Positions 45,800 to 53,765 of a stretch of DNA of 64,000 bases are shown piece by piece (positions within the stretch are counted from its first letter, which is position 1; every line of letters begins with the position of its first letter). The notes under the pieces were generated by a model, which saw only the letters and a list, made by a program, of their open reading frames with translations, did not search any database and had not been told where the DNA came from. This DNA comes from Halobacterium hubeiense. GTDB taxonomy: Archaea; Halobacteriota; Halobacteria; Halobacteriales; Halobacteriaceae. Both the position numbers and the translations under genes were made by a program. The DNA lies in assembly GCF_001488575.1 (NCBI RefSeq), contig NZ_LN831302.1:1488001-1552000 (forward strand). Direction: 5' to 3'.

Positions 45800-46180
45800 T
45801 CACGCCGACTCGTCGTCGGGGCGCGCGAGCAGGTCGCTCTCGTACCGGGCGACCGCTTGCACGACCGCGTCGGCGTCGTCCTCGGGGACGTCGAACTCGG
45901 CGAGGCTCTCGCGCAGCAGGCCGACCGCGCGCTCGATGTGTTCGGGCGTGAACGGGACGTGCAGGTGCGCTTCCCGGACCGGCGCGGCGTCGTACGTCTC
46001 GGGGCCGCCAGCGGCCTCGCAGAGGAAGTCGGTCTGGGTGCGGCGCAGCTTCGAGACGTCGGCGTCCGCGAAGAACGGGCCGAGTTCGTCGTCGGCGAGC
46101 AAGCGGTCGTAGAAGTCGTCGACGACCGCGCGAATCGCCTCGCGGCCGCCGAGCCGCTCGTACAGTGTCGACTCCGCCAT
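45800..46180 (-). CDS. Group I truncated haemoglobin
   Basis: A 126-residue 2-on-2 globin. TLYERLGGREAIRAVVDDFYDRLLADDELGPFF is the typical A/B/CD region, and the proximal His lies in REAHLHVPFTPEHI. Phe and Tyr positions of the B/CD region (VDDFYDRL) fit a ligand-stabilising pocket. Family members bind O2 or NO and can detoxify NO to nitrate. The NO reductase and tRNA-Leu genes lie just upstream on the same strand, supporting an NO-related role by context. Confidence 0.85.
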   Translation of the reverse strand: MAESTLYERLGGREAIRAVVDDFYDRLLADDELGPFFADADVSKLRRTQTDFLCEAAGGPETYDAAPVREAHLHVPFTPEHIERAVGLLRESLAEFDVPEDDADAVVQAVARYESDLLARPDDESA

Positions 46181-46249
46181 ACCGGTCGGTGGCCGCACCC
46201 GCACCTAAAAGGTGGCCGTGGTTCTCAGCGAGTTAGAGTAGTTTTGCGA

Positions 46250-46274
46250 GGGAAGTCCGCCTCGCGGACTTCCC
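46250..46274. repeat. Perfect 11-bp hairpin next to the tRNA gene
   Basis: GGGAAGTCCGC at 46250-46260, loop CTC, and GCGGACTTCCC at 46264-46274 pair perfectly. It lies 30 nt past the tRNA 3' end, between tRNA-Leu and the globin gene. The preceding 11 bases TGCGAGGGAAG (46245-46255) repeat the tRNA 3'-end sequence at 46304-46314. Possible roles are RNA processing or termination; no T-run follows. Confidence 0.5.
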
Positions 46275-46303
46275 GCATCCCGCGGCGCGCGAGGCGCCGG
46301 CGA

Positions 46304-46388
46304 TGCGAGGGAAGGGATTCGAACCCTCGAACTCCTACGAGAACGGATCTTGAGTCCGTCGCCGTTGGCCGAGCTTGGCTACCCTCGC
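46304..46388 (-). tRNA. tRNA-Leu (anticodon CAA)
   Basis: Minus-strand cloverleaf, 85 nt including discriminator A. The acceptor stem GCGAGGG pairs perfectly with CCCTCGC. The anticodon loop CTCAAGA on an ACGGA/TCCGT stem gives anticodon CAA (codon UUG). A long variable arm (TCTCGTAGGAG) and a TTCGAAT T-loop mark it as a class II tRNA. No intron; CCA is not encoded. A CCTAAAC run about 25 nt upstream may be its promoter. Confidence 0.93.
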
Positions 46389-46446
46389 ACGCGGTGCGTA
46401 GTCGGCGCGTGCGGGGTTTAGGCGTTGCGAATCCCCACGGGGGCGC

Positions 46447-48732
46447 TCAGTCGTCGTCGCTGAGCACGCGCGAGGCGACCGGTCCCGTGGAGGCGTCCTC
46501 CTCGACGTCGCGGAGCAGGAAGCGCTTGCGCACGACGTCGTAGGCGAAGACGACGGTGCCGAGGATGAGCATCGTGTCCCCGGGGAACCGCGCCCAGAAC
46601 AGCAACTGGATCAGGTCGCGGTTGTAGAACTCAAGCGACCGCGCGACCGCGTACCCCTCCGTGAACGCGGCCTCCAGCTGGAGGAAGCCCACGGGCAGCA
46701 GGGAGAGGCCGACCATCACGGCGAGGCCGGCGTTCCACAGCCAGAACGCCCACCAGAGCCGCTTCCCCGACCACTTCTCGGGGTCCACGGAGAGCCGCAG
46801 CATGTACGTCGCCATGCCGAGCGCGAGGAAGCCGAACGCGCCGAACATCGCGGCGTGAGCGTGCGCGACCGTGAGGTAGGTGCCGTGCTCGTAGTAGTTG
46901 ATGAGCGGGAGGTTGATGAAGAACCCGAGCACGCCCGCGCCGACGAAGTTCCACGCCCCCGAGGCGATGATGAACGCGAACGGGAGCTTGTAGTGGAACG
47001 TCTCGCCGCTCTTCGAGAGCGCGCGGTACTGGCCGAGCGCCTCGAAGAGGATGAGGATGAGCGGGACGAGTTCGAGCGTGGAGAAGACGCTCCCGAACGG
47101 AATCCAGACGTCTGGCTGGCCGATCCACCAGTAGTGGTGGCTGACGCCGATGACGCCGCTTCCCATCACGAACAGCACCTGCAGCGCGACGGCTTTCTCC
47201 GCGGAGCGCTTGCGCAGCAAGCCCATCGAGACGAGCGTGATGCCGACGATGGCGACGATGAAGAACTCGAAGGCGCCCTCCACCCACATGTGGACGACCC
47301 ACCACCGCCAGAACTCCGTCATCACGATGTTCGTGTCGGGCGTGTACAGCATCCCGGCGACGAACAGCAGGCCGATGGAGCCGCCCGCGTACAGAATCAT
47401 GTGCGCGAGCCCGAAGCGCTGCTCGCGGGCGAGCAGCGGCTTGAGGCCGCGGTACGCGAGGAACGCCCAGATGGCGAACCCGAGCAGCAGCCCGACCTGC
47501 CAGACGCGGCCGACTTCGACGTACTCCAGTCCTTCGTTGCCGAGCAGCCACCACAGCTGGCCGTCGAAGAAGCCCTTCGACCCGAGGTAGATGCCGACGA
47601 ACCCGCCGACGACGACCACCAGCAGCGTGCCGAGCAGGCCGTTGATGGCGGACTCCTGGTGGTCGGGCTCGTGGCCGGTCAGGAGGCCGGGGAGGAACAG
47701 CCCGGCGCCGATCCACATCGTGGCGATCCACAGGATGCCGAGGTCGAGGTGGTAGGTCTTCGAGATGGCGAACGGCAGCCACTGGATGACGTCGACGCCG
47801 AGCGCTTCGCCGATGCCGAAGAACGCGTCGCGTTCGACGTAGTAGTGCGCGAGTAGCGCCCCCAGTAACACCTGTCCGACGAACAGCAGCGCCGCGACTG
47901 GTATGAACCGGGTGGCGGCGCGCTGGCTGGGGAGCAAGTCGACGTCCGCGGGGTTCGGCACTTCGATGCCCTTCGTGGACGGCTCCGGGAGGTCGATGGA
48001 GTTGTACAGCCAGACGCCGAGGCCGGCGCCGCCGACGAGCAACACCATCGCGATGGCGCTCCACACCATCGTCCCGCCGGTGGGTTCGTTGCCGGCCAGC
48101 GGGTTGTACGGCCAGTCGTTGGTGTAGCTGTGGTCGGTGCCGGGCCGCTCGGCGTGCGAGACCAGCGCCGTCCACATCGCGAAGTCCGCGAACTGGCGGG
48201 CGTCGTCGGCGGACTCGACCATGCCCTCGGGGACGCCGCGCTCGGCGTCGCCCTCGTGGTAGCGCTCGACGTACACCTCGCGCACCTGCTCGTGGGCGTA
48301 CGCCTCGGCGGCGGTGTATTCGGCGCTCTCGCCGGACATCGAGCGGTCGAGGTCGGCGGTCACGCGGCTGTCCACGCCGGCCTGCTGTTCGGCGGAGAGA
48401 TCGTCGTACGCCTCACCGTAGCGCTCGTCCGCGTAGTACTCCTGCATGAACTGGGTCTTCAGTTCGAGCGCGTCGGCGGTGTAGTCCTCGCCGAAGTACG
48501 CGCCGTTGCCGAGAATCGACCCGTGGTTCATGAGCCCGTTCGACTGGAAGACGGCCTTGCCGTCCTGAATCGACTCGTGGGTGGCGACCACGTCGCCGTC
48601 GGGCCCGACGACTTCGTCGGGAATCGGCGGCTGGTGCTGGTAGGAGTAGGCGGCACCAGCGCCCATGACGACGAGATTCAGGACGAACACGACCGCGAGT
48701 ATCTTCGCGAGCGTGGACCTAGTGACGTCCAT
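46447..48732 (-). CDS. norB: Quinol-type nitric oxide reductase (qNOR), large single subunit
   Basis: A 761-residue NO reductase of the qNOR class, reducing 2 NO to N2O at the membrane with quinol as likely donor. The N-terminal extension (about 35-215) with GNGAYFGEDYTADAL is the cytochrome-c-like fold lacking CxxCH, as in qNOR. About 13 helices follow, with haem and non-haem iron ligand motifs WVVHMWVEGAFEFF, SHHYWWIG and TVAHAHAAMFGAFG. A CGAA-N4-TTCG-like site (one mismatch) lies about 90 nt upstream. It belongs with nirK 13 kb away. Confidence 0.94.
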   Translation of the reverse strand: MDVTRSTLAKILAVVFVLNLVVMGAGAAYSYQHQPPIPDEVVGPDGDVVATHESIQDGKAVFQSNGLMNHGSILGNGAYFGEDYTADALELKTQFMQEYYADERYGEAYDDLSAEQQAGVDSRVTADLDRSMSGESAEYTAAEAYAHEQVREVYVERYHEGDAERGVPEGMVESADDARQFADFAMWTALVSHAERPGTDHSYTNDWPYNPLAGNEPTGGTMVWSAIAMVLLVGGAGLGVWLYNSIDLPEPSTKGIEVPNPADVDLLPSQRAATRFIPVAALLFVGQVLLGALLAHYYVERDAFFGIGEALGVDVIQWLPFAISKTYHLDLGILWIATMWIGAGLFLPGLLTGHEPDHQESAINGLLGTLLVVVVGGFVGIYLGSKGFFDGQLWWLLGNEGLEYVEVGRVWQVGLLLGFAIWAFLAYRGLKPLLAREQRFGLAHMILYAGGSIGLLFVAGMLYTPDTNIVMTEFWRWWVVHMWVEGAFEFFIVAIVGITLVSMGLLRKRSAEKAVALQVLFVMGSGVIGVSHHYWWIGQPDVWIPFGSVFSTLELVPLILILFEALGQYRALSKSGETFHYKLPFAFIIASGAWNFVGAGVLGFFINLPLINYYEHGTYLTVAHAHAAMFGAFGFLALGMATYMLRLSVDPEKWSGKRLWWAFWLWNAGLAVMVGLSLLPVGFLQLEAAFTEGYAVARSLEFYNRDLIQLLFWARFPGDTMLILGTVVFAYDVVRKRFLLRDVEEDASTGPVASRVLSDDD

Positions 48733-48821
48733 ATTGCGGCGTTCAGTGCGACGCAGGAAAAGGCTGCGGCGGATTCTAAGACTGCGGGCACGGAGCCGCT
48801 ACAGTCGGATATACGGGAGAC

Positions 48822-48833
48822 TGAATATGTTCG
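48822..48833. promoter_or_regulatory. Near-match to the CGAA-N4-TTCG box upstream of norB
   Basis: TGAATATGTTCG differs by one base from the CGAA-N4-TTCG palindrome found at five other sites in the denitrification region. It lies about 90 nt before the norB start, between norB and the acyl-CoA dehydrogenase gene. Weak on its own. Confidence 0.35.
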
Positions 48834-48839
48834 GGTCGG

Positions 48840-49985
48840 CTATTCGAGGAGTTCGCGCGCGATGACGTTCTTCTGAATCTCGGTGGTGCCCTCGTAGATC
48901 TGGGTGATCTTGGCGTCGCGGTAGAACCGCTCGACGTCGAAATCGTCCACGTAGCCGGCGCCGCCGTGAATCTGGACGGCCTCGTCGGCGACCTCGACGG
49001 CCACGCGGGAGGCGAACTCCTTGGCCATCGACGCGAGCGCGGTGAGCTGGTCGTCGCGGTTCTCGACGCTCCACGCGGACTTCCGGGTGAGCGTGCGCGC
49101 GGCCTCGGTCTGGGTGTGCATCTCCGCGAGCTTGTGCTCGATGGCCTGGAAGTCGCTGATGGGGCGGCCGAACTGCTCGCGCTCCTGGGCGTAGTCGAGG
49201 GCGCGCTCGGCGGCGCCCTTCGCGATGCCGACGCCCTGCGCGGCGACCATCGTGCGCGTCTCGTCGAAGAACTGCATCAGCTGGAGGAAGCCGCCGCCCT
49301 CCGTCCCGACGAGGTTCTCCTCGGGGACGCGCACGTCGTCGAAGCGAAGCTCGGCGGTGTCGCTGGCGCGAATCCCGAGCTTGCCCGTGATCTTCTCGGC
49401 CTCGAAGCCGTCGCGGTCGGACTCCACGACGATCTGACTGAAGCCGTTGTACCGGCCGCTGGCGTCGGGGTCGGTCTGACAGAGCACGACGAAGAAGTCG
49501 CCGACGGAGCCGTTCGTAATCCACATCTTGTTGCCGTTGATGACGAACTCGTCGCCGTCGCGCTCGGCGCGCGTGGAGACGCTGGAGACGTCCGAGCCGG
49601 TGTCGGGTTCGCTGATGGCAGAGCCCATGATGGCGTCGCCGGACGCGATGTCGGGGAGCCAGCGCTCCTTCTGGTCCTCGGTGCCGAACTCGATGATGGA
49701 TTCGGCGCCGAAGCCGGCGCTGGAGACGCAGAGCCCGACGCCGGGGTCGGCGGCGAACAGCTCCTCGACGATGAGCGCGGACTCCAGCGCGGAGTAGCCG
49801 GCGCCGCCGTAGTCCAGCGGAATCGTCGGCCCGAGCAGGCCGGCCTTCGCGGCCTCGTCCATGACGTCGTGGGGGTACTTCTCGGCGCGGTCGTACTCGG
49901 AGGCCACCGGTCGAATCTCGTTGTCCGCGAACCGACGGACCTCCTCCTGAATCGCCTGCTGCTCGTCGGACAGTCCGAAGTCCAT
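48840..49985 (-). CDS. Acyl-CoA dehydrogenase
   Basis: A 381-residue FAD enzyme oxidising acyl-CoA to trans-2-enoyl-CoA. It has MGSAISEPDTGSDVSSVSTRA (FAD/substrate region), KMWITNGSVGDFFVVL, RTMVAAQGVGIAKGAAERAL and the C-terminal EGTTEIQKNVIARELL with the catalytic Glu. Chain-length specificity cannot be told; short- or branched-chain is common in haloarchaea. The start MDFGLSDEQQAI at 49985 is canonical. It is divergent from a cysteine-synthase-like gene. Confidence 0.93.
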   Translation of the reverse strand: MDFGLSDEQQAIQEEVRRFADNEIRPVASEYDRAEKYPHDVMDEAAKAGLLGPTIPLDYGGAGYSALESALIVEELFAADPGVGLCVSSAGFGAESIIEFGTEDQKERWLPDIASGDAIMGSAISEPDTGSDVSSVSTRAERDGDEFVINGNKMWITNGSVGDFFVVLCQTDPDASGRYNGFSQIVVESDRDGFEAEKITGKLGIRASDTAELRFDDVRVPEENLVGTEGGGFLQLMQFFDETRTMVAAQGVGIAKGAAERALDYAQEREQFGRPISDFQAIEHKLAEMHTQTEAARTLTRKSAWSVENRDDQLTALASMAKEFASRVAVEVADEAVQIHGGAGYVDDFDVERFYRDAKITQIYEGTTEIQKNVIARELLE

Positions 49986-50096
49986 GCGGGAGTGTACCGC
50001 ACACCGCGACAAAAGACCTCCTAAACCCCTGACAATCCGCTCGCGGTTGCTCGGGCGGCCCCACGGCTTTTGTCGCGACCCGTCGAACCCCCTCGC

Positions 50097-51098
50097 ATGG
50101 CCGACGTGGACCCCAGCGAGGTCGGGCGGACGCCGCTGGTCGAGGTCGACGCCGGGGTCGTGCCGACGGTGTACGGGAAAGCCGAGTGGTTCAACCTCGC
50201 GACGCTGCCCCACGGCGGCGGGTCGGTGAAGACCCGCATCGGGAAGGCGATGCTGGACGCCGCGGCCGCGCGCGGCGACCTCACCTCCGACCGCACGATA
50301 ATCGAGGCGTCCAGCGGAAACACGGGCGCGGCGGTCGCGCGCGTCGGCGCCGCGATGGGCCACGACGTCGAAATCGTGTTGCCCGACAATGCGGGCCGCG
50401 GGAAGGTCGCCGCCATCCGGGACGCGGGCGCGCAACTCCGGTTCGTGGACGCCGATGAGGGCTACGACGCGTTCGTCGCTGACTGCCGGCGGCTCGTCGA
50501 CGACCAGCCCGACGAGTACGTCTACCCGAACCAGTACGAGAACCCCGCGAACCCCGCGGTCCACGCGGGCACCACGGGCCCCGAAATCTGGACGCAGACG
50601 GACGGCGAGGTGACGGAGTTCGTCGCGGGCGCGGGCACCGGCGGCACGCTCGTCGGCGTGAGTCACGCGCTCCGCCCGCGCGGCGTCCGCGTCCACGGCT
50701 ACGAACCCCCGGAGAGCGACCACGACATCGCGGGGCTGAAACACGTCCACGGCCCGGAGGCGTTCGTCCCGGGGACCTACGAGCCCGACGCGCTGGACGC
50801 CCGCGAGTACGTGGCGACGGACGCGGCCTACGAGTACGTGCGCCGGCTCCGTCGGCGCCACGAAGACACGGAGATACCGATTCGGGACGCCGGGCAGTGG
50901 TCCCGCGAGTTCGTCCGCTCGGAGCTCCGCGTGAACGGCGAGTTCCTCGTCGGCCCCTCTGCCGGCGGCGCGCTCGCGCTCGTCGACCGGCTGGCGACCC
51001 GCGGCACGCTCGGCGCCGGCGACGTGGTCGTCGTCCCGCTGCCGGACCGCGGCGACCGCTACCCGGACCGGGCGCCGTACGCCGATTACGTGGAGTAG
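50097..51098 (+). CDS. Cysteine-synthase-like PLP enzyme
   Basis: A 333-residue fold-type II PLP protein of the CysK/CysM branch. The PLP Lys45 is in GGGSVKTRIGKAML and the phosphate/carboxylate loop SSGNTGAAVAR follows. GAGTGGTLVG holds the cofactor phosphate. It likely makes cysteine or a related beta-replacement product; CysK, CysM or cystathionine beta-synthase-like activities cannot be separated. The PLP motif SVKTR replaces the common SVKDR. ATG 50097 fits; a TTTTG stretch about 27 nt upstream may be the TATA box. Confidence 0.85.
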   Translation: MADVDPSEVGRTPLVEVDAGVVPTVYGKAEWFNLATLPHGGGSVKTRIGKAMLDAAAARGDLTSDRTIIEASSGNTGAAVARVGAAMGHDVEIVLPDNAGRGKVAAIRDAGAQLRFVDADEGYDAFVADCRRLVDDQPDEYVYPNQYENPANPAVHAGTTGPEIWTQTDGEVTEFVAGAGTGGTLVGVSHALRPRGVRVHGYEPPESDHDIAGLKHVHGPEAFVPGTYEPDALDAREYVATDAAYEYVRRLRRRHEDTEIPIRDAGQWSREFVRSELRVNGEFLVGPSAGGALALVDRLATRGTLGAGDVVVVPLPDRGDRYPDRAPYADYVE

Positions 51099-51113
51099 TT
51101 GGATTTCCAACTA
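51096..51113. terminator. Palindrome overlapping the CysK-like stop codon
   Basis: TAGTTGG at 51096-51102 and CCAACTA at 51107-51113 form a perfect 7-bp hairpin with loop ATTT, beginning with the TAG stop. It could end transcription of the PLP gene or serve as an operator for the sod gene 53 bp on. Confidence 0.45.
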
Positions 51114-51166
51114 AAACGCGCTTCCGGAAACCACCAAGAGGCACCGGCACGTTGGGAGTAATTGCA

Positions 51167-51769
51167 ATGGCTAACTACGAACTTTCGCCGCTGCCGTACG
51201 ACTACGACGCACTCGAACCGCACGTCTCCGAGCAGGTGCTGACGTGGCATCACGACACCCACCACCAGGGCTACGTCAACGGCTGGAACGCCGCCGAGGA
51301 GACCCTCGAAGCCAACCGCGAGGAGGGCGACTTCTCCGCCTCCGCCGGCGCCATCGGCGACGTCACGCACAACGGCTCCGGTCACATCCTCCACGACCTC
51401 TTCTGGCAGTCGATGAGCCCCGAGGGCGGCGACGAGCCCGAGGGCGACCTGCGAGCCCGCATCGAGGAGGACTTCGGCTCCTACGAAGCCTGGGAGGGCG
51501 AGTTCCGCGCGGCCGCCTCCGCAGCCGGTGGCTGGGCGCTCCTCGTGTACGACAGCCACTCGGAACAGCTCCGTAACGTCGTCGTCGACAAGCACGACCA
51601 GGGCGCCCTCTGGGGCTCGCACCCGATTCTGTCCCTCGACGTCTGGGAGCACTCCTACTACTACGACTACGGCCCCGACCGCGGCGACTTCGTCGACAAC
51701 TTCTTCGAGGTCGTCGACTGGGAGGAGCCCGCGGCGCGCTACGCGGACCTCGTCGAGAAGTTCGAGTAA
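51167..51769 (+). CDS. sod: Superoxide dismutase (Mn/Fe family)
   Basis: A 200-residue cytoplasmic SOD. The metal ligands are His in LTWHHDTHHQGYVNGWN, His in NGSGHILHDLFWQSM, and Asp/His in LDVWEHSYYYDYG. The composition is of the halophilic Mn type. ATG 51167 is preceded by GGGAGTAATTGCA. It probably works alongside the nearby oxidoreductases under microaerobic stress. Confidence 0.95.
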   Translation: MANYELSPLPYDYDALEPHVSEQVLTWHHDTHHQGYVNGWNAAEETLEANREEGDFSASAGAIGDVTHNGSGHILHDLFWQSMSPEGGDEPEGDLRARIEEDFGSYEAWEGEFRAAASAAGGWALLVYDSHSEQLRNVVVDKHDQGALWGSHPILSLDVWEHSYYYDYGPDRGDFVDNFFEVVDWEEPAARYADLVEKFE

Positions 51770-51853
51770 CGCCGCGTTCGACCGTCGGCCCGCCGACTCG
51801 GCATCACTGCCGCCCCTGAAGACTTTTATCGGTTCCCCGTTTCGGTTCGCGCG

Positions 51854-52453
51854 ATGCCCTCCAGACGCCGCCTCCTCGGCCTCGTAGCCGCCGGCACGCT
51901 CCCGTTCGCCGGCTGTCTCGCCGCGCCGAGCGACGCCGACCCGACGACCACCGACTCCTCGACGACCAGCGCGACCACCACCGAGCGCGGCCCGGTTCGC
52001 GGCGGTGCGGCGGAAGCCACCGTCGAGCGCACGATTACGGACGACGACTACCAGTACGTCGAGTCCAACGACACCGTGCGGTACCCGGCGACGATGGCCG
52101 GCGAGCAGGTAATCGACTACGGCTACGAGCCCTTCGAGGAGTGGGGGCACGTCGAGGGCGCGTCGGTCGCCGCGGAGTACGTCCGCTCGCTGCTGGACGA
52201 GCGGCTCCCGGAAGCCGAGACGCTGAGCGTCCCGGTCAGCAGTCGAGGCGAACAGGAGGGGCTACGGCTGGTCGCGACGCTGACGACCCACCTCGCTCGC
52301 GACGGCGACGTGATTTCGGAGCCAGCGGTGTCGCGCTACGAGGCCGTCCGCGCGACCCCGCATAGCGTCGACGCGACGATTCACTTCGCCGACCGCACGC
52401 ACGAGGACAGGTATCCAGTCTACGTGGACGAGCGCACGATTCAGAACGAGTAG
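51854..52453 (+). CDS. Haloarchaeal secreted lipoprotein, function unknown
   Basis: A 199-residue protein with a twin-arginine-like RRRLLGLVAAGTLPFAG signal and lipobox FAGC (Cys21), then a Thr/Ser-rich linker and a beta-rich acidic domain (about 60-199). No named domain is recognised. GACTTTTATC about 30 nt before ATG 51854 is a likely TATA box, so the mRNA may be leaderless. It is convergent with a small membrane protein gene, with 2 bp between the stops. Confidence 0.7.
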   Translation: MPSRRRLLGLVAAGTLPFAGCLAAPSDADPTTTDSSTTSATTTERGPVRGGAAEATVERTITDDDYQYVESNDTVRYPATMAGEQVIDYGYEPFEEWGHVEGASVAAEYVRSLLDERLPEAETLSVPVSSRGEQEGLRLVATLTTHLARDGDVISEPAVSRYEAVRATPHSVDATIHFADRTHEDRYPVYVDERTIQNE

Positions 52454-52455
52454 CG

Positions 52456-52683
52456 TCAGCCCGCGAGTTCGACCAGCGACAGCAGCAGGTCCGGGACGAC
52501 GGCGAGCAGGAGTCCGACGACGAGCAGCGCCGCCGGAAGCCACAACAGCGAGAAGTCCGCGAGCAGCCACAGTCCGAGCCCCGCGAGCGCGACCACGAGG
52601 CCGAGCAGTCGGAACACCCAGACGAGCGCGCCTTCGAAGCCGGCGTCGGCCGCGAGCTCGACGACTTCGAGTGCTTCGTCCAT
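52456..52683 (-). CDS. Small two-helix membrane protein (75 aa)
   Basis: A short acidic N-terminus (MDEALEVVELAADAG) is followed by two hydrophobic segments, LVWVFRLLGLVVALAGLGLWLLA and LWLPAALLVVGLLLAVVPDLLL. No function is known. It begins at ATG 52683, 50 bp past the stop of the two-domain halocyanin gene on the same strand, so it might be read from the same mRNA. Confidence 0.6.
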   Translation of the reverse strand: MDEALEVVELAADAGFEGALVWVFRLLGLVVALAGLGLWLLADFSLLWLPAALLVVGLLLAVVPDLLLSLVELAG

Positions 52684-52733
52684 GGCAGCCGGGCGGTCGG
52701 CGCGGAGCCACTTATGCGCCGTGGCCGGCGGAG

Positions 52734-53756
52734 TCAGCGGTTAGCGCGGTTCGACGGCGAGGACGACGAACTCTTGGTCGCGCGGAGCGCGAACGGCGAC
52801 AGCAGGCCGCCGACGAGCGCGCCCGCGAACGCGAGCACGCCGACGTCGGAGGTCGAGAGGCCGCCACCGCCGCCCCCGCTGCTGCTCGCGCCGCCGCCGC
52901 TGCCGACGACGACCGCGCCCTTCATCCCCATCGTCCGGTGGGGGTTGCAGTAGTACTTTGAGACGCCCTCGCTGTCGTAGGTGTGCGTGAACGTGAACCC
53001 GGACTCGTTGGTGAGCTCGCTCTCGTAGCTGCCGTCCTCGGCGACGACGTTGTGAGTGCCGTTCACCCACTCGAAGGTGACCGTCGTCCCGGGATCGACG
53101 CGAATCGCGGCGGGACTGAACCCGTACGGGCCGCCGTTGGCGTCGGTGCCGACCTCGACGGTGACCTCGGACTGGCCGGTCTCGTCCACGACGCCGTCGA
53201 AGTTGCTGACGCCCTCGAACCAGCCGTCGAAGTCCACCTGCTGGCTGCTGGACCCCGAACTCTCCGAGGACCCGCTGGACGAGGAGGCGCCGACGTCGAC
53301 GTCACCGACGACGACCGCGCCCTTCATCCCCATCGTCTTGTGCGGCGTGCACGCGTACCGCGTGACGCCCTCCTCGTCGAACGTCTGCGTGAACGTGAAC
53401 CCGGACTCGGCGGTGAGCTCGCTCTCGAAGCTGCCGTCCTCGGCAGCGACGTTGTGCGACCCCTCGACCCACTCCCACGTGACCGTCGTTCCGGGGTCCA
53501 CGCGGATGGCCGCCGGGCCGAAGCCGTACGGGCCGTCGTTGGCTTCGACGCCGACTTCGACGGTGACCTCGGACTGGCCGGTCTCGTCCACGACGCCGTC
53601 GTAGTTGCTGACGCCCTCGAACCACGACTGGAGGTCGGCGTCCTGGGCGACTGCGGCGCCGCTGAACGCCGCGCCGGTGGCTGCCGCGGCGCCCGCGGCA
53701 GCCGTCGTCTTCAACACGCTGCGCCTCGTGACCGTGGGGGTGGTGTCGGGAGTCAT
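52734..53756 (-). CDS. Two-domain halocyanin (blue copper) protein
   Basis: A 340-residue protein with a Tat signal (TRRSVLKTTAAAGAAAATGA) but no lipobox, two tandem halocyanin domains and a C-terminal hydrophobic anchor followed by a Ser-rich tail. Domain one (about 45-150) has ligands in GSHNVA and YACTPHKTMGM. Domain two (about 175-280) has GTHNVV and YYCNPHRTMGM. The domains are near-duplicates (SWFEGVSNYDGVVDETGQSEVTVEVG and its copy), so it arose by tandem duplication. It likely carries two electrons to NirK or the multicopper oxidase; the latter lies 9 bp upstream in the same operon. Confidence 0.9.
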   Translation of the reverse strand: MTPDTTPTVTRRSVLKTTAAAGAAAATGAAFSGAAVAQDADLQSWFEGVSNYDGVVDETGQSEVTVEVGVEANDGPYGFGPAAIRVDPGTTVTWEWVEGSHNVAAEDGSFESELTAESGFTFTQTFDEEGVTRYACTPHKTMGMKGAVVVGDVDVGASSSSGSSESSGSSSQQVDFDGWFEGVSNFDGVVDETGQSEVTVEVGTDANGGPYGFSPAAIRVDPGTTVTFEWVNGTHNVVAEDGSYESELTNESGFTFTHTYDSEGVSKYYCNPHRTMGMKGAVVVGSGGGASSSGGGGGGLSTSDVGVLAFAGALVGGLLSPFALRATKSSSSSPSNRANR

Positions 53757-53765
53757 GGTCCTGCG

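Noticed and set aside
46250..46274. Intrinsic terminator for the tRNA gene
   Set aside because: No T-run follows the hairpin in the direction of tRNA transcription.
46245..46314. Integration (att) site at tRNA-Leu
   Set aside because: The 11-nt repeat is short, the interval is under 100 bp, and no integrase or element lies between; kept only as a low-interest finding.
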